Assembly: GCA_024403735.1 (NCBI GenBank)
Contig: JAKSRG010000015.1
Location: 1 to 60,945, forward strand
Length of the DNA: 60,945 nt
Reading direction: 5' to 3'
Source of the DNA: Clostridia bacterium
GTDB taxonomy: Bacteria > Bacillota > Clostridia > Saccharofermentanales > Saccharofermentanaceae
Part shown: positions 25,242-34,788 of the stretch, in pieces
How the letters are laid out: each line of letters opens with the position of its first letter
How positions within the stretch are numbered: position 1 is the stretch's first letter
The notes under the pieces: generated by a model
Databases searched by the model: none
What the model saw: only the letters and a program-made list of their open reading frames with translations
Told to the model about the DNA's origin: nothing
Made by a program: the position numbers and the translations under genes

Positions 25242-25604
25242 ATGAGTTGGGATTTCGATGAGACAAGGCCTATCTTTCAGCAGATCGTAGAGATGATCAC
25301 GAGAGACATTGTTTCGGGCAAATACAAGGCTGGCGACAAGCTCCCATCAGTTAGAGAATTCGCCGTAACAGCCGGAGTAAATCCTAATACAATGCAAAAG
25401 GCGTTAAGCGCACTCGAAGAGAGTGGCCTTATTGTAACTCAGCGTAACAGCGGCCGAACTGTTACTGACAACACTAAATTAATCGGCAAAATGCGCAAGG
25501 AAGCTGCACTCGACGCAGCAAAGAAATATCTAGAGATTACCAGAGCTGTTGGCCTATCAGCAGACGAGGCAATCGAAGTAATCAAGGAGGCAGACAAGTT
25601 ATGA
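25242..25604 (+). CDS. GntR-family regulator, YtrA subfamily
   Basis: The 120-residue protein has a winged helix (PIFQQIVEMITRDIVSGKYK, SVREFAVTAGVNPNTMQKAL) and only a short C-terminal helix pair, the YtrA layout. ATG 25242 is chosen because AGGAG lies six bases upstream. The stop overlaps the ATPase start by four bases. YtrA proteins repress their own ABC transporter operon and are relieved by cell-wall stress or antibiotics; the ligand here is unknown. Confidence 0.92.
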   Translation: MSWDFDETRPIFQQIVEMITRDIVSGKYKAGDKLPSVREFAVTAGVNPNTMQKALSALEESGLIVTQRNSGRTVTDNTKLIGKMRKEAALDAAKKYLEITRAVGLSADEAIEVIKEADKL

Positions 25605-26320
25605 GTTATTTACTATGCATGGATAATGTCTCAAAGAGTTTTGGCAAGAAGAAAGTCCTCGATGGGATTAGTCTAAAGCTAAAGAGCAATAAGATTGTCG
25701 GCCTCATATCTCCAAATGGTTCGGGTAAGACAACACTTATTAAGCTCATTATGGACTACCTGACACTAGACGAAGGTTCAATCACAGTTGATGGTATAAG
25801 CGCTGGCCCAATGGCTAGAGATGTTATCGCCTATCTTCCTGATCGAGCAATGTTCAACGGTAATCGCAAGATTAGCTATGCAGTATCTTACTACGAGACA
25901 GCATACAGCGACTTTGATAAAGCAAAGTGCGAGAAGTATCTGAAGACTTTTGAGATTAATACAGATGAAACTATTAGTTCACTATCTAAGGGAACTGCAG
26001 AGATTTTATATCTAATTCTCACATTAAGTCGTAACACCAAGCTCTATCTTATCGATGAGCCACTAGCTAGTGTAGATCCAGTTAACAGAGAGATTATCAT
26101 CACTACAATTCTTAGAGAATTCAATGAAGATTCAACAGTAATGATCTCTACTCACCTCTTGAACGAAGTTGAGACTATCTTAGATGAAGTAGTGATGATC
26201 AAAGACAACAAGCTATTCTGCCACAAATCAGTCGAAGAGATTAGAGAAGAGACAGGTAAATCCTTAAATGAATTCTTCAAAGATTCATTTAGAAAAAACT
26301 GGTTCGGAGGTGATAAATAA
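25601..26320 (+). CDS. ABC transporter ATPase (YtrB-like)
   Basis: The 239-residue ATPase has Walker A SPNGSGKTTL (about 37-46), a degenerate signature SLSKGTAEILYLIL instead of LSGGQ, and Walker B KLYLIDEPLASVDP. The altered signature is typical of YtrB/EcsA-like ATPases serving drug-resistance or envelope functions. It is translationally coupled to the regulator before it and, by a one-base stop/start overlap, to the permease after it. Confidence 0.92.
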   Translation: MSYLLCMDNVSKSFGKKKVLDGISLKLKSNKIVGLISPNGSGKTTLIKLIMDYLTLDEGSITVDGISAGPMARDVIAYLPDRAMFNGNRKISYAVSYYETAYSDFDKAKCEKYLKTFEINTDETISSLSKGTAEILYLILTLSRNTKLYLIDEPLASVDPVNREIIITTILREFNEDSTVMISTHLLNEVETILDEVVMIKDNKLFCHKSVEEIREETGKSLNEFFKDSFRKNWFGGDK

Positions 26321-27144
26321 TGCTTACTAAAATGAGAAATGAATTCGTCAAAACAGAATTAGTAATCGTCTTACCTGCAATACTAGCTACAATTATTTCC
26401 CAATACCTAGTCTATGGACCACTAGCACATCTTCAGCTTACCACTCCTATCGGGAATTTAATCTTCACTACACTACAAAAAATGCCAACATTTGCTGTCA
26501 CTGCTGTGGTTTTAGTAATGTTATTCAATATCTATAAGGGATTATTCTCTAACGAGGCATTCACTGCATTCTCATTACCTGCTAAAAAATCTGACATTAT
26601 ATTCGCAAGGACACTTCCATCAATCATTATTGGAAGTCTATCAATTGGTCTAATTGCAACTTGGGAAGACATTCTCATTAACTGGATTAATCACAAAGGT
26701 AATATGTCAATACCAGAACCTATTATGGGAGGATTATTTAATCCACCTTACGCAGTAGAAATGGTAATAGATGAGCTCTGTTATATCCTAATAATTGCTG
26801 GAATTGTTGCATTTGGACTAACCACCTTCCTACTAGCATATGTGAAAGGTAAAAGTGCATCCAATTTCTGGCAGAATTTTGTAATCACAGGTCTGATTTG
26901 CATATTATCTGTAGGAGCATTATTCACTATTTACGGTGAAGTAACTCGTTCATGCTATGAGAGAATATACGCTCAGCCTCATGCAAGAGATGTACACTTC
27001 GACGAATGGTATGCCACATTTGGCTTCGATGCTATTGTTCCTGATATACTCTACTACTTGTGCATCATCACAATCGTCGTTGGTACTGTTATAGTCATTT
27101 GCTTAACAAAGAAAACTGCAGATAAGAAAATGAGTATCTCATAA
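26320..27144 (+). CDS. ABC transporter permease, six TM
   Basis: The 274-residue hydrophobic protein has about six membrane helices (near 15-35, 65-85, 100-120, 145-175, 190-210 and 245-265) and no extracellular domain. It is the membrane partner of the ATPase before it. ABC-2-like permeases of this size accompany YtrA regulators. The substrate cannot be inferred. Confidence 0.85.
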   Translation: MLTKMRNEFVKTELVIVLPAILATIISQYLVYGPLAHLQLTTPIGNLIFTTLQKMPTFAVTAVVLVMLFNIYKGLFSNEAFTAFSLPAKKSDIIFARTLPSIIIGSLSIGLIATWEDILINWINHKGNMSIPEPIMGGLFNPPYAVEMVIDELCYILIIAGIVAFGLTTFLLAYVKGKSASNFWQNFVITGLICILSVGALFTIYGEVTRSCYERIYAQPHARDVHFDEWYATFGFDAIVPDILYYLCIITIVVGTVIVICLTKKTADKKMSIS

Positions 27145-27183
27145 GCTTTCTTATCACAACAAAAGGAATAGGTATTAGAAGTA

Positions 27184-27230
27184 AAAAGCCGCCACGGTTC
27201 AAGGTTAATTCTTGAGCTCGTGGCGGTTTT
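27184..27230 (+). terminator. Terminator of the GntR-ABC operon
   Basis: AAAAGCCGCCACG pairs with CGTGGCGGTTTT across a 21-base loop. It is symmetrical enough to work in both directions, ending the rightward operon and the leftward gene at 27320. Confidence 0.8.
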
Positions 27231-27319
27231 GTTCGCACGTTGTTTTCGATATAGTCTATCTAGCTTAAGACTTATTAGTTGCTTGTTTATTTAACTCAAC
27301 TTTTACCTGATGACATTTC

Positions 27320-28270
27320 TCAGGGTCGATTTTTTTTTACGTCATTAACCTTGAGAGAAGTACCACAGAATTTACATCTTGTATCTTTACCTAATGCCTC
27401 CGAGCCGCAGTTCGGACAGATATCGTAGAACCAAATAAGCTCATAAAGCTTATCAATCTCTTCCTGAGTAATCTTAATATGATTATCAGTAATGTTCGTA
27501 TCAACTACCTTAATACACACTGCTTTAGCCATCTTAAGACGAACTCTACCGAGTACAAAATAAGTAGTAGCGCTAAGAAGGATCATTATCGAAGGAAGAT
27601 AAAACACCAGCTCATCAATAAACGCAAAAGCTGCATCTGACATACGAGCTCGCTCAGCATAAGGAATAACTACCTCATAGAAAAAGAAATTCACAATAAA
27701 CCAGATAACCGCGCCGATTACCCAAACTTTATTCGGAATTGTATAAATGAACGGCCATTTCTTAACTTCTTCATGCGATAATTCAATATTTCTTTGTCTT
27801 GAATTACGCTCCTCATAGCTCAAACAAAAATGCGCATCAGTATACCATGAAACTCCATCTGAAATTCCGTAATCACCTCTTACGAACACGTCGTCATACA
27901 TACCAACCCCAACAACAGAAGGTGACCTTTTAAGTGTCTCTATAGAAGAAGTAGTACCGTTCTTCTTGCTAGCAACAATGAAGAGTATCAAGGAACCTAT
28001 CATAATGATGACATTCAATACATTGAAACAACTAAGATAAGCAATTCCCATCAATATTAAAAACATTGCAAGTGGCCCAAATCTAACCATTAGGACCCAA
28101 AACAAACCGTCATCAGAATCACCACCAGAATAGGAACCACTTGAATAGTGACCACCAGAACTAGTGTGGTGACTACGTCCACTAAAGCTTCTATGTCCAC
28201 CCCCATGGAATCCGCCGCCGTGGTGTCCACCTCTATGGCTACCACCGCCATGATGTCCTCCTCGTGCCAT
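27320..28270 (-). CDS. Gly/His-rich membrane protein with C-terminal zinc ribbon
   Basis: I chose ATG 28268-28270, with GGGAG nine bases upstream. The 316-residue product begins with about 35 residues of Gly-His-rich repeats (GGHHGGGSHRGGHHGGG), likely metal-binding or disordered. It then has two close membrane helices (about 60-100), a soluble loop with GVSWYTDAHFCLSYEE, two further helices (about 185-245) and a C-terminal zinc ribbon (CPNCG then CKFCG). No named family is recognised. A run of nine A near the 3' end (27331-27339) encodes the last Lys residues. It may sense metals or act in envelope homeostasis; this is conjecture. Confidence 0.7.
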   Translation of the reverse strand: MARGGHHGGGSHRGGHHGGGFHGGGHRSFSGRSHHTSSGGHYSSGSYSGGDSDDGLFWVLMVRFGPLAMFLILMGIAYLSCFNVLNVIIMIGSLILFIVASKKNGTTSSIETLKRSPSVVGVGMYDDVFVRGDYGISDGVSWYTDAHFCLSYEERNSRQRNIELSHEEVKKWPFIYTIPNKVWVIGAVIWFIVNFFFYEVVIPYAERARMSDAAFAFIDELVFYLPSIMILLSATTYFVLGRVRLKMAKAVCIKVVDTNITDNHIKITQEEIDKLYELIWFYDICPNCGSEALGKDTRCKFCGTSLKVNDVKKNRP

Positions 28271-28444
28271 AACATATATCTCCCTTTTTCTCATTCTTCT
28301 ATCTGAGTGTACTATATTTAATCGTAACGTTTCAACATATCGAATATCTCCATCGCACCCCTACTATCTCAACCTCATTCATTTTACAAATCTAGGCATT
28401 CCATCCCACCATAAACTCTTCTCATCACACAAAAAGGCGCCCCT

Positions 28445-28454
28445 GCCGTAGCAG
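28445..28454. repeat. IS target-site duplication, left copy (right copy 30121-30130)
   Basis: GCCGTAGCAG occurs directly outside both inverted repeats, as expected for the 10-12 bp duplications of IS4-family elements. Confidence 0.85.
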
Positions 28455-30120
28455 CAATGTCATTAAGTTAAGGTGACAACGCTAGCGGGGGCTTAATCAA
28501 AAATAACAAAGAGACAGACGATTTCAGTCGTTTGTCTCTTTTTCTTTGTTTTGTTGCATAGCAAACAGACGAGTAGAACTCGCCTGAACAGGTATTAAAT
28601 TGTTAAGTGAGTTATGCTACTCTATAGAAGAATCCACTAAGCGCAGCTAGACTATTGGTTCGGTTAAAATGTCTATTCGGTCTTATGGGGATAAGATTCT
28701 TGCAAATAGTAGATTCAACTTTAGGCGGTGATGTTTTTCCAAGGTAAAACAATCTGCACACATGAGTAGCTACTGAAAAGTTAGCTTTATAAATGCGTTT
28801 TCTTGGCTTGTGTTTAATGGCTACGGACGAGGTAATCATTTCAACAAAGTTATACATAATCATTTGTGCGTAGATTTCTTGGCGAATACACATCGCCTTT
28901 TTTGAATGGAATTTCAGTAGTCCAAGTGTATGTTTTAAATCTCTAAACGACGTTTCAATTCCCCAACGTGAGGCATACAGTTCTTTGAGTTTTTCAGGTG
29001 GATACGTATCGGAGTCAAGATTAGTAATAACTGTCTCATATGTATCTTCAGCGATTGCAAATCGTGCAATTCTAAAATTCAATGTATAAAAAACCACAGG
29101 ATCCTTTTTCTTGGATTTTACAGGTAGATAGTCAAAGCATCTGTTTGACTTAAGTCGCCTGTATTCATTTCTGTTTTTATACAATTCTTTTAGTTCATTA
29201 GTATTCTTTCTGCATAGCTTAAGAGAAAAGCTGCTATCAAATTCATTTTTATCAGGCAGCACTAATCCCTCTTTAATTCCTTCATATCCATCTTTAATTC
29301 TGAAAAGAAAGAACCATCCCTTTTCTTGTATATGAGCTAAATTGTTATAAGATTCATAACTTCTGTCAGCAATTACCAAAGCTAACGGAATATAGGATAT
29401 ATCTACCATCTGTTGTAGGGCTTTATGTTCATTTGCTAACATGCCATCCTGAATATTAACTGAAACATATAGTTTCTTTTCTATATCGTATAAAGCGTTT
29501 AGATGTAATTTGTTGTATGGAGATTGTGTAGATCCGCCTGGCATATAAGTAGTTTTATCTTCTGGATTAAATGGAATGCGAATAGCTGATCCATCAACAG
29601 CAAGCATTCTCAGTTTGTTAGTATTGGGTTTATCGATTTTATTAGTAAAACTTTCAAATACAGTTCCGAATGCTTCTGGTTTTAATTTGCTACGTTGCTG
29701 TACTAAAGCAGATGTCGATGGCATATCACTGCTAGTATTAAACATATCTATCAGTTCATTAGTTAAGCTCTTACCAGACATACCAATAAGTCCACTTAAG
29801 AGCTTTTCTATTGGCAATTTACGGGTACGAGTAAAATCCTTACCTGGGTTCACAGAATACAATTCGTGTTTTTCAGCAACTTCTTTAATTGAAGTTTTTA
29901 GTAGTCTTTTAATTGTTGTGCAGTTCATTAAGTGCCTCCCGAAAATCAAGTTTCCTTAATTCCAAGGGCCTCATTAATTCTTCAATATAAGGAATTAATG
30001 AGGCCGCACATTGTGAATTTGCTGTCAACACTTTATTTGAAATTTTGCAGAAAAAAGACCCCCTCATCTTTTTTCAGATGAGAGGATCTTGTTGCGTGTC
30101 ACCTTAACTTAATGACATTG
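28455..30120 (-). mobile_element. Complete IS4-family insertion sequence, 1,666 bp
   Basis: The ends are perfect 23-bp inverted repeats beginning CAATGTCATTAAGTTAAGG (28455-28477 and 30098-30120). A 10-bp duplication flanks them, and one intact transposase gene lies inside. Internal hairpins (28508-28543, 29967-30004 and about 30060-30085) can block transcription into or out of the element. Before insertion the target was a small stem GGCGC...GCGCC behind thiC. Confidence 0.92.
28612..29928 (-). CDS. IS4-family DDE transposase
   Basis: The 438-residue transposase has the catalytic residues in order: Asp in LAVDGSAIRIPF, Asp in VIADRSYESYNN and Glu in the Y-R-E-K box (YASRWGIETSFRDLK). Intact motifs and full length suggest it is active. 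I chose ATG 29926-29928, with GGGAGG six bases upstream. The gene reads away from thiC's stop side, inside the insertion sequence. Confidence 0.95.
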   Translation of the reverse strand: MNCTTIKRLLKTSIKEVAEKHELYSVNPGKDFTRTRKLPIEKLLSGLIGMSGKSLTNELIDMFNTSSDMPSTSALVQQRSKLKPEAFGTVFESFTNKIDKPNTNKLRMLAVDGSAIRIPFNPEDKTTYMPGGSTQSPYNKLHLNALYDIEKKLYVSVNIQDGMLANEHKALQQMVDISYIPLALVIADRSYESYNNLAHIQEKGWFFLFRIKDGYEGIKEGLVLPDKNEFDSSFSLKLCRKNTNELKELYKNRNEYRRLKSNRCFDYLPVKSKKKDPVVFYTLNFRIARFAIAEDTYETVITNLDSDTYPPEKLKELYASRWGIETSFRDLKHTLGLLKFHSKKAMCIRQEIYAQMIMYNFVEMITSSVAIKHKPRKRIYKANFSVATHVCRLFYLGKTSPPKVESTICKNLIPIRPNRHFNRTNSLAALSGFFYRVA

Positions 30121-30188
30121 GCCGTAGCAGCGAGCGCCATTTCAAAATCAATTATATGCGAATGTACGAATATACAGATGTACTAATC

Positions 30189-31496
30189 TTACAAAATATC
30201 GATGTACTCACCAGAGAGTGCCTTGTTCATGCTACGAACAGCGCAGAACTTACCACACATGCTACATGTATCTGAGTGGTCCTCTTCTGGAAGACGATCA
30301 TCACGGATTGCCTTTGCAGTCTTAGGATCGAGTGCACATGCGAACTGTGCATCCCAATCGAGGTTACGACGTGCATCAGCCATCTTGTCATCAATATCGC
30401 GAGCGCCAGGAATTCCCTTAGCAATGTCTGCTGCGTGAGCTGCAATCTTAGAAGCGATAATGCCTTGACGAACATCATCAACATTAGGGAGAGCAAGGTG
30501 CTCAGCAGGTGTAACGTAGCAAAGGAATGCTGCGCCACTCATTGCTGCAACTGCGCCGCCGATAGCAGCTGTGATGTGATCGTAGCCTGGAGCAATATCT
30601 GTAACGAGAGGTCCAAGTACATAGAATGGTGCGCCCATGCAGATTGTCTGCTGAACCTTCATGTTAGCTGCTACCTGATCGAGAGGTACGTGACCAGGAC
30701 CTTCAACCATTACCTGAACGTTGTGATCCCATGCTCTCTTTGTGAGCTCACCAAGACGAACGAGCTCCTCAATCTGGCATACATCAGTAGCATCAGCAAG
30801 ACAGCCTGGACGACATGCGTCACCAAGTGAAACTGTTACGTCGTGCTCTTCGCAGATCTTCAAAATCTCATCGTAGTACTCGTAGAATGGGTTCTCGTTA
30901 CCTGTCATGCACATCCATGCGAATACGAGTGAACCACCACGGCTAACGATGTTCATCTTACGCTTGTGGTTTCTGATCTGGTCGATTGTCTTACGTGTAA
31001 TACCGCAGTGCAAAGTAACGAAGTCAACACCATCTTCAGCGTGAAGTCTAACTACATCGATGAAGTCCTGAGCTGTAAGAGTAGCGAGGTCTCTCTGGTA
31101 GTGGATAACTGAATCATATACAGGTACTGTACCGATCATGGCTGGGCACTCAGAAGTGAGCTTCTGACGGAATGGCTGTGTGTTGCCGTGTGAAGACAAA
31201 TCCATGATTGCCTCTGCACCGAGTTCAACAGCGCTCATAACCTTCTGCATCTCGATATCGTAATCCTTGCAGTCACGTGATACACCGAGGTTAACGTTGA
31301 TCTTTGTTCTGAGCATTGAACCAACGCCTTCTGGCTCGAGGCACTCGTGGTGCTTGTTAGCAGGGATTGCAACCTTACCTTCAGCGACAAGCTTCATGAG
31401 CTTATCAACTTCCATATTCTCTTTCTTGGCGACTGCCTCAATCTGCTTTGTAACGATACCCTTACGAGCGGCATCCATCTGTGTTGTGTAATTCAT
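30189..31496 (-). CDS. thiC: Phosphomethylpyrimidine synthase ThiC
   Basis: The 435-residue radical SAM enzyme converts aminoimidazole ribotide to HMP phosphate, the pyrimidine half of thiamine. The C-terminal cluster motif CSMCGKFC (about 412-419) is present, as are the conserved [11 protein letters not shown] and GHVPLDQV segments. Length fits the shorter anaerobic ThiC form. It is the last gene of the TPP-riboswitch operon, 47 bases after thiD, with a copy of the dispersed motif in that gap. Its former downstream terminator is split by the insertion sequence. Confidence 0.97.
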   Translation of the reverse strand: MNYTTQMDAARKGIVTKQIEAVAKKENMEVDKLMKLVAEGKVAIPANKHHECLEPEGVGSMLRTKINVNLGVSRDCKDYDIEMQKVMSAVELGAEAIMDLSSHGNTQPFRQKLTSECPAMIGTVPVYDSVIHYQRDLATLTAQDFIDVVRLHAEDGVDFVTLHCGITRKTIDQIRNHKRKMNIVSRGGSLVFAWMCMTGNENPFYEYYDEILKICEEHDVTVSLGDACRPGCLADATDVCQIEELVRLGELTKRAWDHNVQVMVEGPGHVPLDQVAANMKVQQTICMGAPFYVLGPLVTDIAPGYDHITAAIGGAVAAMSGAAFLCYVTPAEHLALPNVDDVRQGIIASKIAAHAADIAKGIPGARDIDDKMADARRNLDWDAQFACALDPKTAKAIRDDRLPEEDHSDTCSMCGKFCAVRSMNKALSGEYIDIL

Positions 31497-31543
31497 AATA
31501 TTAACTCCTTTTATCTGACCATCTCGAAAACAATCCGCTGGTC

Positions 31544-32347
31544 TTAATTCTCTACTGTAAACTCATTGTCAATCGCGAACCCGTGGTTCATAGGACCGCT
31601 TCCCTTACCTAAGTCGAGCATCGCAGCAAGTGCACCTGAGATGTACTGCTTGGCTAGTTCAACCGAAGAAACAAGGTCGTAGCCCTTCGCGAGGTTAGAC
31701 GCAATTGCACTACTTAATGTGCAGCCTGTTCCATGAGTGTTAGGGTTATTAATTCTCTTACCCTTGAACCAAGTTGCCACACCTACGCTATATAGCAAAT
31801 CATTCGCATCATTAATCTGATGCCCGCCCTTAAGTAGGACTGAAGCTTCATAAGTCTCGCTTATGAATTTAGCTGCTTCTACCATTGAGGCTTCGTCAGT
31901 GATACGCATTCCAGATAGGACTTCTGCCTCAGGAATGTTAGGTGTTAGGACTGTAGCGAGTGGGAATAACTCTGACTTCAAAACGTCAATTGCATCCTCA
32001 TTGATGAGTCTTGCGCCACTAGTTGCCACCATTACTGGATCTACGACGATGTTATAGGCATCGTACTCTTGTAGCTTGGCAGCGATTACTTTAATTAGCT
32101 TAGCATCTGATACCATGCCGATTTTTACCGCGTCTGGATAAATATCTGTGAAGATGCTGTCTAGTTGTGCGCCGAGAAATTCAGGAGTTGTGTTCATGAT
32201 CGCTGTAACGCCAGTCGTGTTCTGAGCAGTGAGCGCTGTAATCGCACTCATCGCATACACGCCGTTACTGATCATAGTCTTGATATCCGCCTGAATACCA
32301 GCGCCTCCGCAGGAATCAGATCCCGCGATCGTTAATGCAGTTCGCAT
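31544..32347 (-). CDS. thiD: HMP/HMP-P kinase ThiD
   Basis: The 267-residue ribokinase-fold enzyme phosphorylates hydroxymethylpyrimidine and its phosphate. It shows the N-terminal [28 protein letters not shown] and the anion-hole/catalytic [15 protein letters not shown]. It lies in the thiamine operon between the HAD gene and thiC. Pyridoxal kinase activity is a known side function of the family. Confidence 0.96.
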   Translation of the reverse strand: MRTALTIAGSDSCGGAGIQADIKTMISNGVYAMSAITALTAQNTTGVTAIMNTTPEFLGAQLDSIFTDIYPDAVKIGMVSDAKLIKVIAAKLQEYDAYNIVVDPVMVATSGARLINEDAIDVLKSELFPLATVLTPNIPEAEVLSGMRITDEASMVEAAKFISETYEASVLLKGGHQINDANDLLYSVGVATWFKGKRINNPNTHGTGCTLSSAIASNLAKGYDLVSSVELAKQYISGALAAMLDLGKGSGPMNHGFAIDNEFTVEN

Positions 32348-32418
32348 AATAACCTCCTGCTATTTACGTTTTATACCGCGACCCAAAGTGGTGCCCCCAG
32401 TGTGCCGCCATTTATTAT

Positions 32419-33078
32419 TTATTTGAATGCCTCGTAGGCCTCCATCAAATCCTTTACATAGAGGTCAGCCTTCTGTCGTAGGCCTTCCTGGTTACTCTCG
32501 CCATCCGCGTCGAATACGCCGACTGTCTTATATCCAGCGTCCGCAGCTGTAGCGAGTGCATAAAATGAATCTTCGAAGACAACAATATCTGAACAACCTA
32601 GTCCCAATTCCTTTGCTGCCACGTCGAACACGTCGCGATTATGCTTACTCATTCCTATCTCAGTAGTTGTTAAGACCTTCTCGAAAACATCCAGAATGCC
32701 AGCTCGCTTAAGCGCAGCCTCTACATGAGATCTAGGACTAGAAGTAAGTACTACCATTGGAATATTTCTAGACTTGAGGAGCGCTACAATTTCCTTAGCG
32801 CCTGTTTTCGCGAGGACCTCATAAAAGTAGAAATCATGGATGATGTTAAGAAGTTCACCCATAACCTCTTCAGGTGTCTTGCCATTTGGGTAGTGCTCAG
32901 ACACATACTCCACGCCCTGCTCCATACTCATGGAGAACAAAGTCTCGCGAAGCCCCTCTTCTGGTTCAAAGCCCTGCTCACGCACGTAGCGCACGCCGAG
33001 GTCATTCCAAATACTCATGGAGTCCATCAATACCCCATCGCAGTCAAAAATTGCGCCTTCAAAATTCAAATCACTCAT
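32419..33078 (-). CDS. HAD hydrolase embedded in the thiamine operon
   Basis: The 219-residue phosphatase has HAD motif I FDCDGVLMDS (nucleophile Asp about 12), motif II VVLTSSPRS and motif IV VFEDSFYAL, with a helical cap typical of the beta-phosphoglucomutase-like subgroup. It starts one base after thiE ends, so it is clearly co-transcribed. A phosphatase in this place could convert thiamine monophosphate to thiamine for a pyrophosphokinase, or clean up phosphorylated intermediates. The sequence does not decide. A dispersed TGTTTTCGA motif lies within the gene. Confidence 0.88.
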   Translation of the reverse strand: MSDLNFEGAIFDCDGVLMDSMSIWNDLGVRYVREQGFEPEEGLRETLFSMSMEQGVEYVSEHYPNGKTPEEVMGELLNIIHDFYFYEVLAKTGAKEIVALLKSRNIPMVVLTSSPRSHVEAALKRAGILDVFEKVLTTTEIGMSKHNRDVFDVAAKELGLGCSDIVVFEDSFYALATAADAGYKTVGVFDADGESNQEGLRQKADLYVKDLMEAYEAFK

Positions 33079-33732
33079 TTATGCTTTTACCATCTCTTCT
33101 GTGATTTTCTTGAGTTCCTTAGTACCCTCGAGGATATTCTTCTGTGCATAAATTGCAGAGATAACTGCAATTCCGTCAATGCCTGAACCCTTGAGTTCCA
33201 TGACATTAGAAGCTTTAATGCCTCCGATTGCTACAACAGGAATTGATACAGCTTCACAGATAGCCTTGAGTGTCTCATGTGATACATCATCTGCATCATC
33301 CTTTGAGCCAGTTGGGAACACTGCACCAACACCAAGATAGTCTGCGCCACGCTCCTGTGCGAGGAGTGCCTGCTCAACAGTCTGAGCAGATACACCGAGG
33401 ATTTTGTCTGGACCAAGGAGAGCACGAACATCGCCAGCTTCCATATCGCTCTGACCAACATGAACGCCATCAGCATTCATCTTGAGGGCAATCTCTACGT
33501 TGTCATTAACGACGAATGGAACATTGTACTCTTTACAAAGTGCCTGAAGTTCTTTTGCCTCCTCGAGGAAAGTCTCATCGTCGAGATCCTTCTCACGGAG
33601 CTGAAGGAACGTAACTCCTCCATCGAGGCTCTCCTTAACAACTTCATACAAAGTTCTACCCTCTAGCCAGTAACGGTCTGTTACGGCATAGAGGAGCAAA
33701 TCCTTAGCATTACAATTCTTACTTGATTTCAT
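33079..33732 (-). CDS. thiE: Thiamine phosphate synthase
   Basis: The 217-residue TIM-barrel enzyme joins HMP diphosphate to thiazole phosphate. Visible motifs are VTDRYWLEGRTL, VTFLQLREKDLDD (substrate Lys/Asp), FVVNDNVEIAL and VGVGAVFPTGSKDD near the phosphate site. It overlaps thiM by 14 bases. Confidence 0.96.
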   Translation of the reverse strand: MKSSKNCNAKDLLLYAVTDRYWLEGRTLYEVVKESLDGGVTFLQLREKDLDDETFLEEAKELQALCKEYNVPFVVNDNVEIALKMNADGVHVGQSDMEAGDVRALLGPDKILGVSAQTVEQALLAQERGADYLGVGAVFPTGSKDDADDVSHETLKAICEAVSIPVVAIGGIKASNVMELKGSGIDGIAVISAIYAQKNILEGTKELKKITEEMVKA

Positions 33733-34540
33733 ACTTAGCGCCCTTCTCGAGGATCTCTGGTGTCATGTTGTAGATAGCGTCAATGATGCGGTTACGATAT
33801 GTTGAGTTACCATCGCCTTCCTGCATTCTTGACCAGCCGATCTCACCAGCGAGACCCATTACGCATACTGCTGCAGCAGCTGCTTCGCAGAGGTTGTCTG
33901 GGTTAGCTACGAGGTATGCAGTCATCATACCAGAGAGCTGGCAGCCTGTACCTGTAATCTTACCCATCTCAGGGCGACCATTACGGATTACATAGCACTT
34001 CTCACCATCTGATACGAGGTCGATAGCGCCTGTGATAGCAATGATTGAACCTGACTTCTTAGCGAAATCCTTAACAAACTGAACTGCACCATCGAGTGTT
34101 TCCTCTGTTACTGCGTCAGCAACGTCAGCGTCTACACCCTTTGTTGTGCCTGAGCCCAATGCGAGTGTCTTAATCTCTGAGATGTTACCTCTGATAACTG
34201 TGAACTTGATGTTCTTCATGAGGTTAACAGCTGTGTTTGTACGAAGTGCTGAAGCGCCTGCACCTACTGGATCAAGAAGGATTGGGTGCTTTAATTCCTG
34301 AGCACGAAGACCAGCTACCCTCATACCCTCGATAGAACTCTTATTAAGAGTACCGATGTTGATGTTGAGACCACCACAGATTGATGTAATATCAGATACA
34401 TCATCTGGTTCATCTGACATAATTGGGCTACCACCACATGCGAGAAGCACGTTGGCAACGTCATTTACTGTAACGTAATTTGTGATGTTGTGTACGAGCG
34501 GTGTTGTTGCGCGTACGTTTTCGAGACATTTTCCGAGCAT
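33719..34540 (-). CDS. thiM: Hydroxyethylthiazole kinase
   Basis: The 273-residue enzyme phosphorylates salvaged thiazole alcohol. Motifs include THNITNYVTVNDVANV split near residues 15-32, LDPVGAGASALR and the catalytic GTGCQLSG. It is the first gene after the TPP riboswitch. The operon has no thiazole-biosynthesis genes, so thiazole is presumably salvaged or made from another locus. Confidence 0.96.
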   Translation of the reverse strand: MLGKCLENVRATTPLVHNITNYVTVNDVANVLLACGGSPIMSDEPDDVSDITSICGGLNINIGTLNKSSIEGMRVAGLRAQELKHPILLDPVGAGASALRTNTAVNLMKNIKFTVIRGNISEIKTLALGSGTTKGVDADVADAVTEETLDGAVQFVKDFAKKSGSIIAITGAIDLVSDGEKCYVIRNGRPEMGKITGTGCQLSGMMTAYLVANPDNLCEAAAAAVCVMGLAGEIGWSRMQEGDGNSTYRNRIIDAIYNMTPEILEKGAKYEIK

Positions 34541-34571
34541 AAGTTAATCTCCTAAAAAAGTAATAATTTCA

Positions 34572-34606
34572 ATAAAAAAGGAGCTAACCTTACACGGGCT
34601 AACTCC
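34572..34606 (-). terminator. Riboswitch-controlled terminator
   Basis: On the minus strand GGAGTTAGCC pairs with GGTTAGCTCC, followed by six T, between the riboswitch and thiM. Ligand-bound aptamer would favour this stem and switch the operon off. Confidence 0.85.
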
Positions 34607-34672
34607 TAAAGTAAACTAATACATATGTGAGACTACTTGCGTGGCCATTAAGCCACTTGGTCTCTATCGAGC

Positions 34673-34762
34673 ATTAACTTCCTTCGCCGGCATTATCCGT
34701 ATCAGGTATTAGGGTCGAGATTAATAATCTCCTCTCAGCCGGATGCATCCAGCTCCCCTGTA
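34673..34762 (-). promoter_or_regulatory. TPP (thi-box) riboswitch
   Basis: Read leftward the sequence opens with GGGGAGCTGG, contains CTGAGAGG (34731-34738), ACCCTAATACCTGAT and GATAATGCCGGCG-AGGAAG, the conserved TPP aptamer elements. It precedes thiM and a terminator, so thiamine pyrophosphate represses the thiM-thiE-HAD-thiD-thiC operon. Confidence 0.97.
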
Positions 34763-34788
34763 ATCTTTTTATTGTTAACGAAATCTTA

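Noticed and set aside
30276..30830. Open frame antisense to thiC (184 codons)
   Set aside because: It mirrors the strongly biased codon use of thiC and has no ribosome binding site or recognisable domain.
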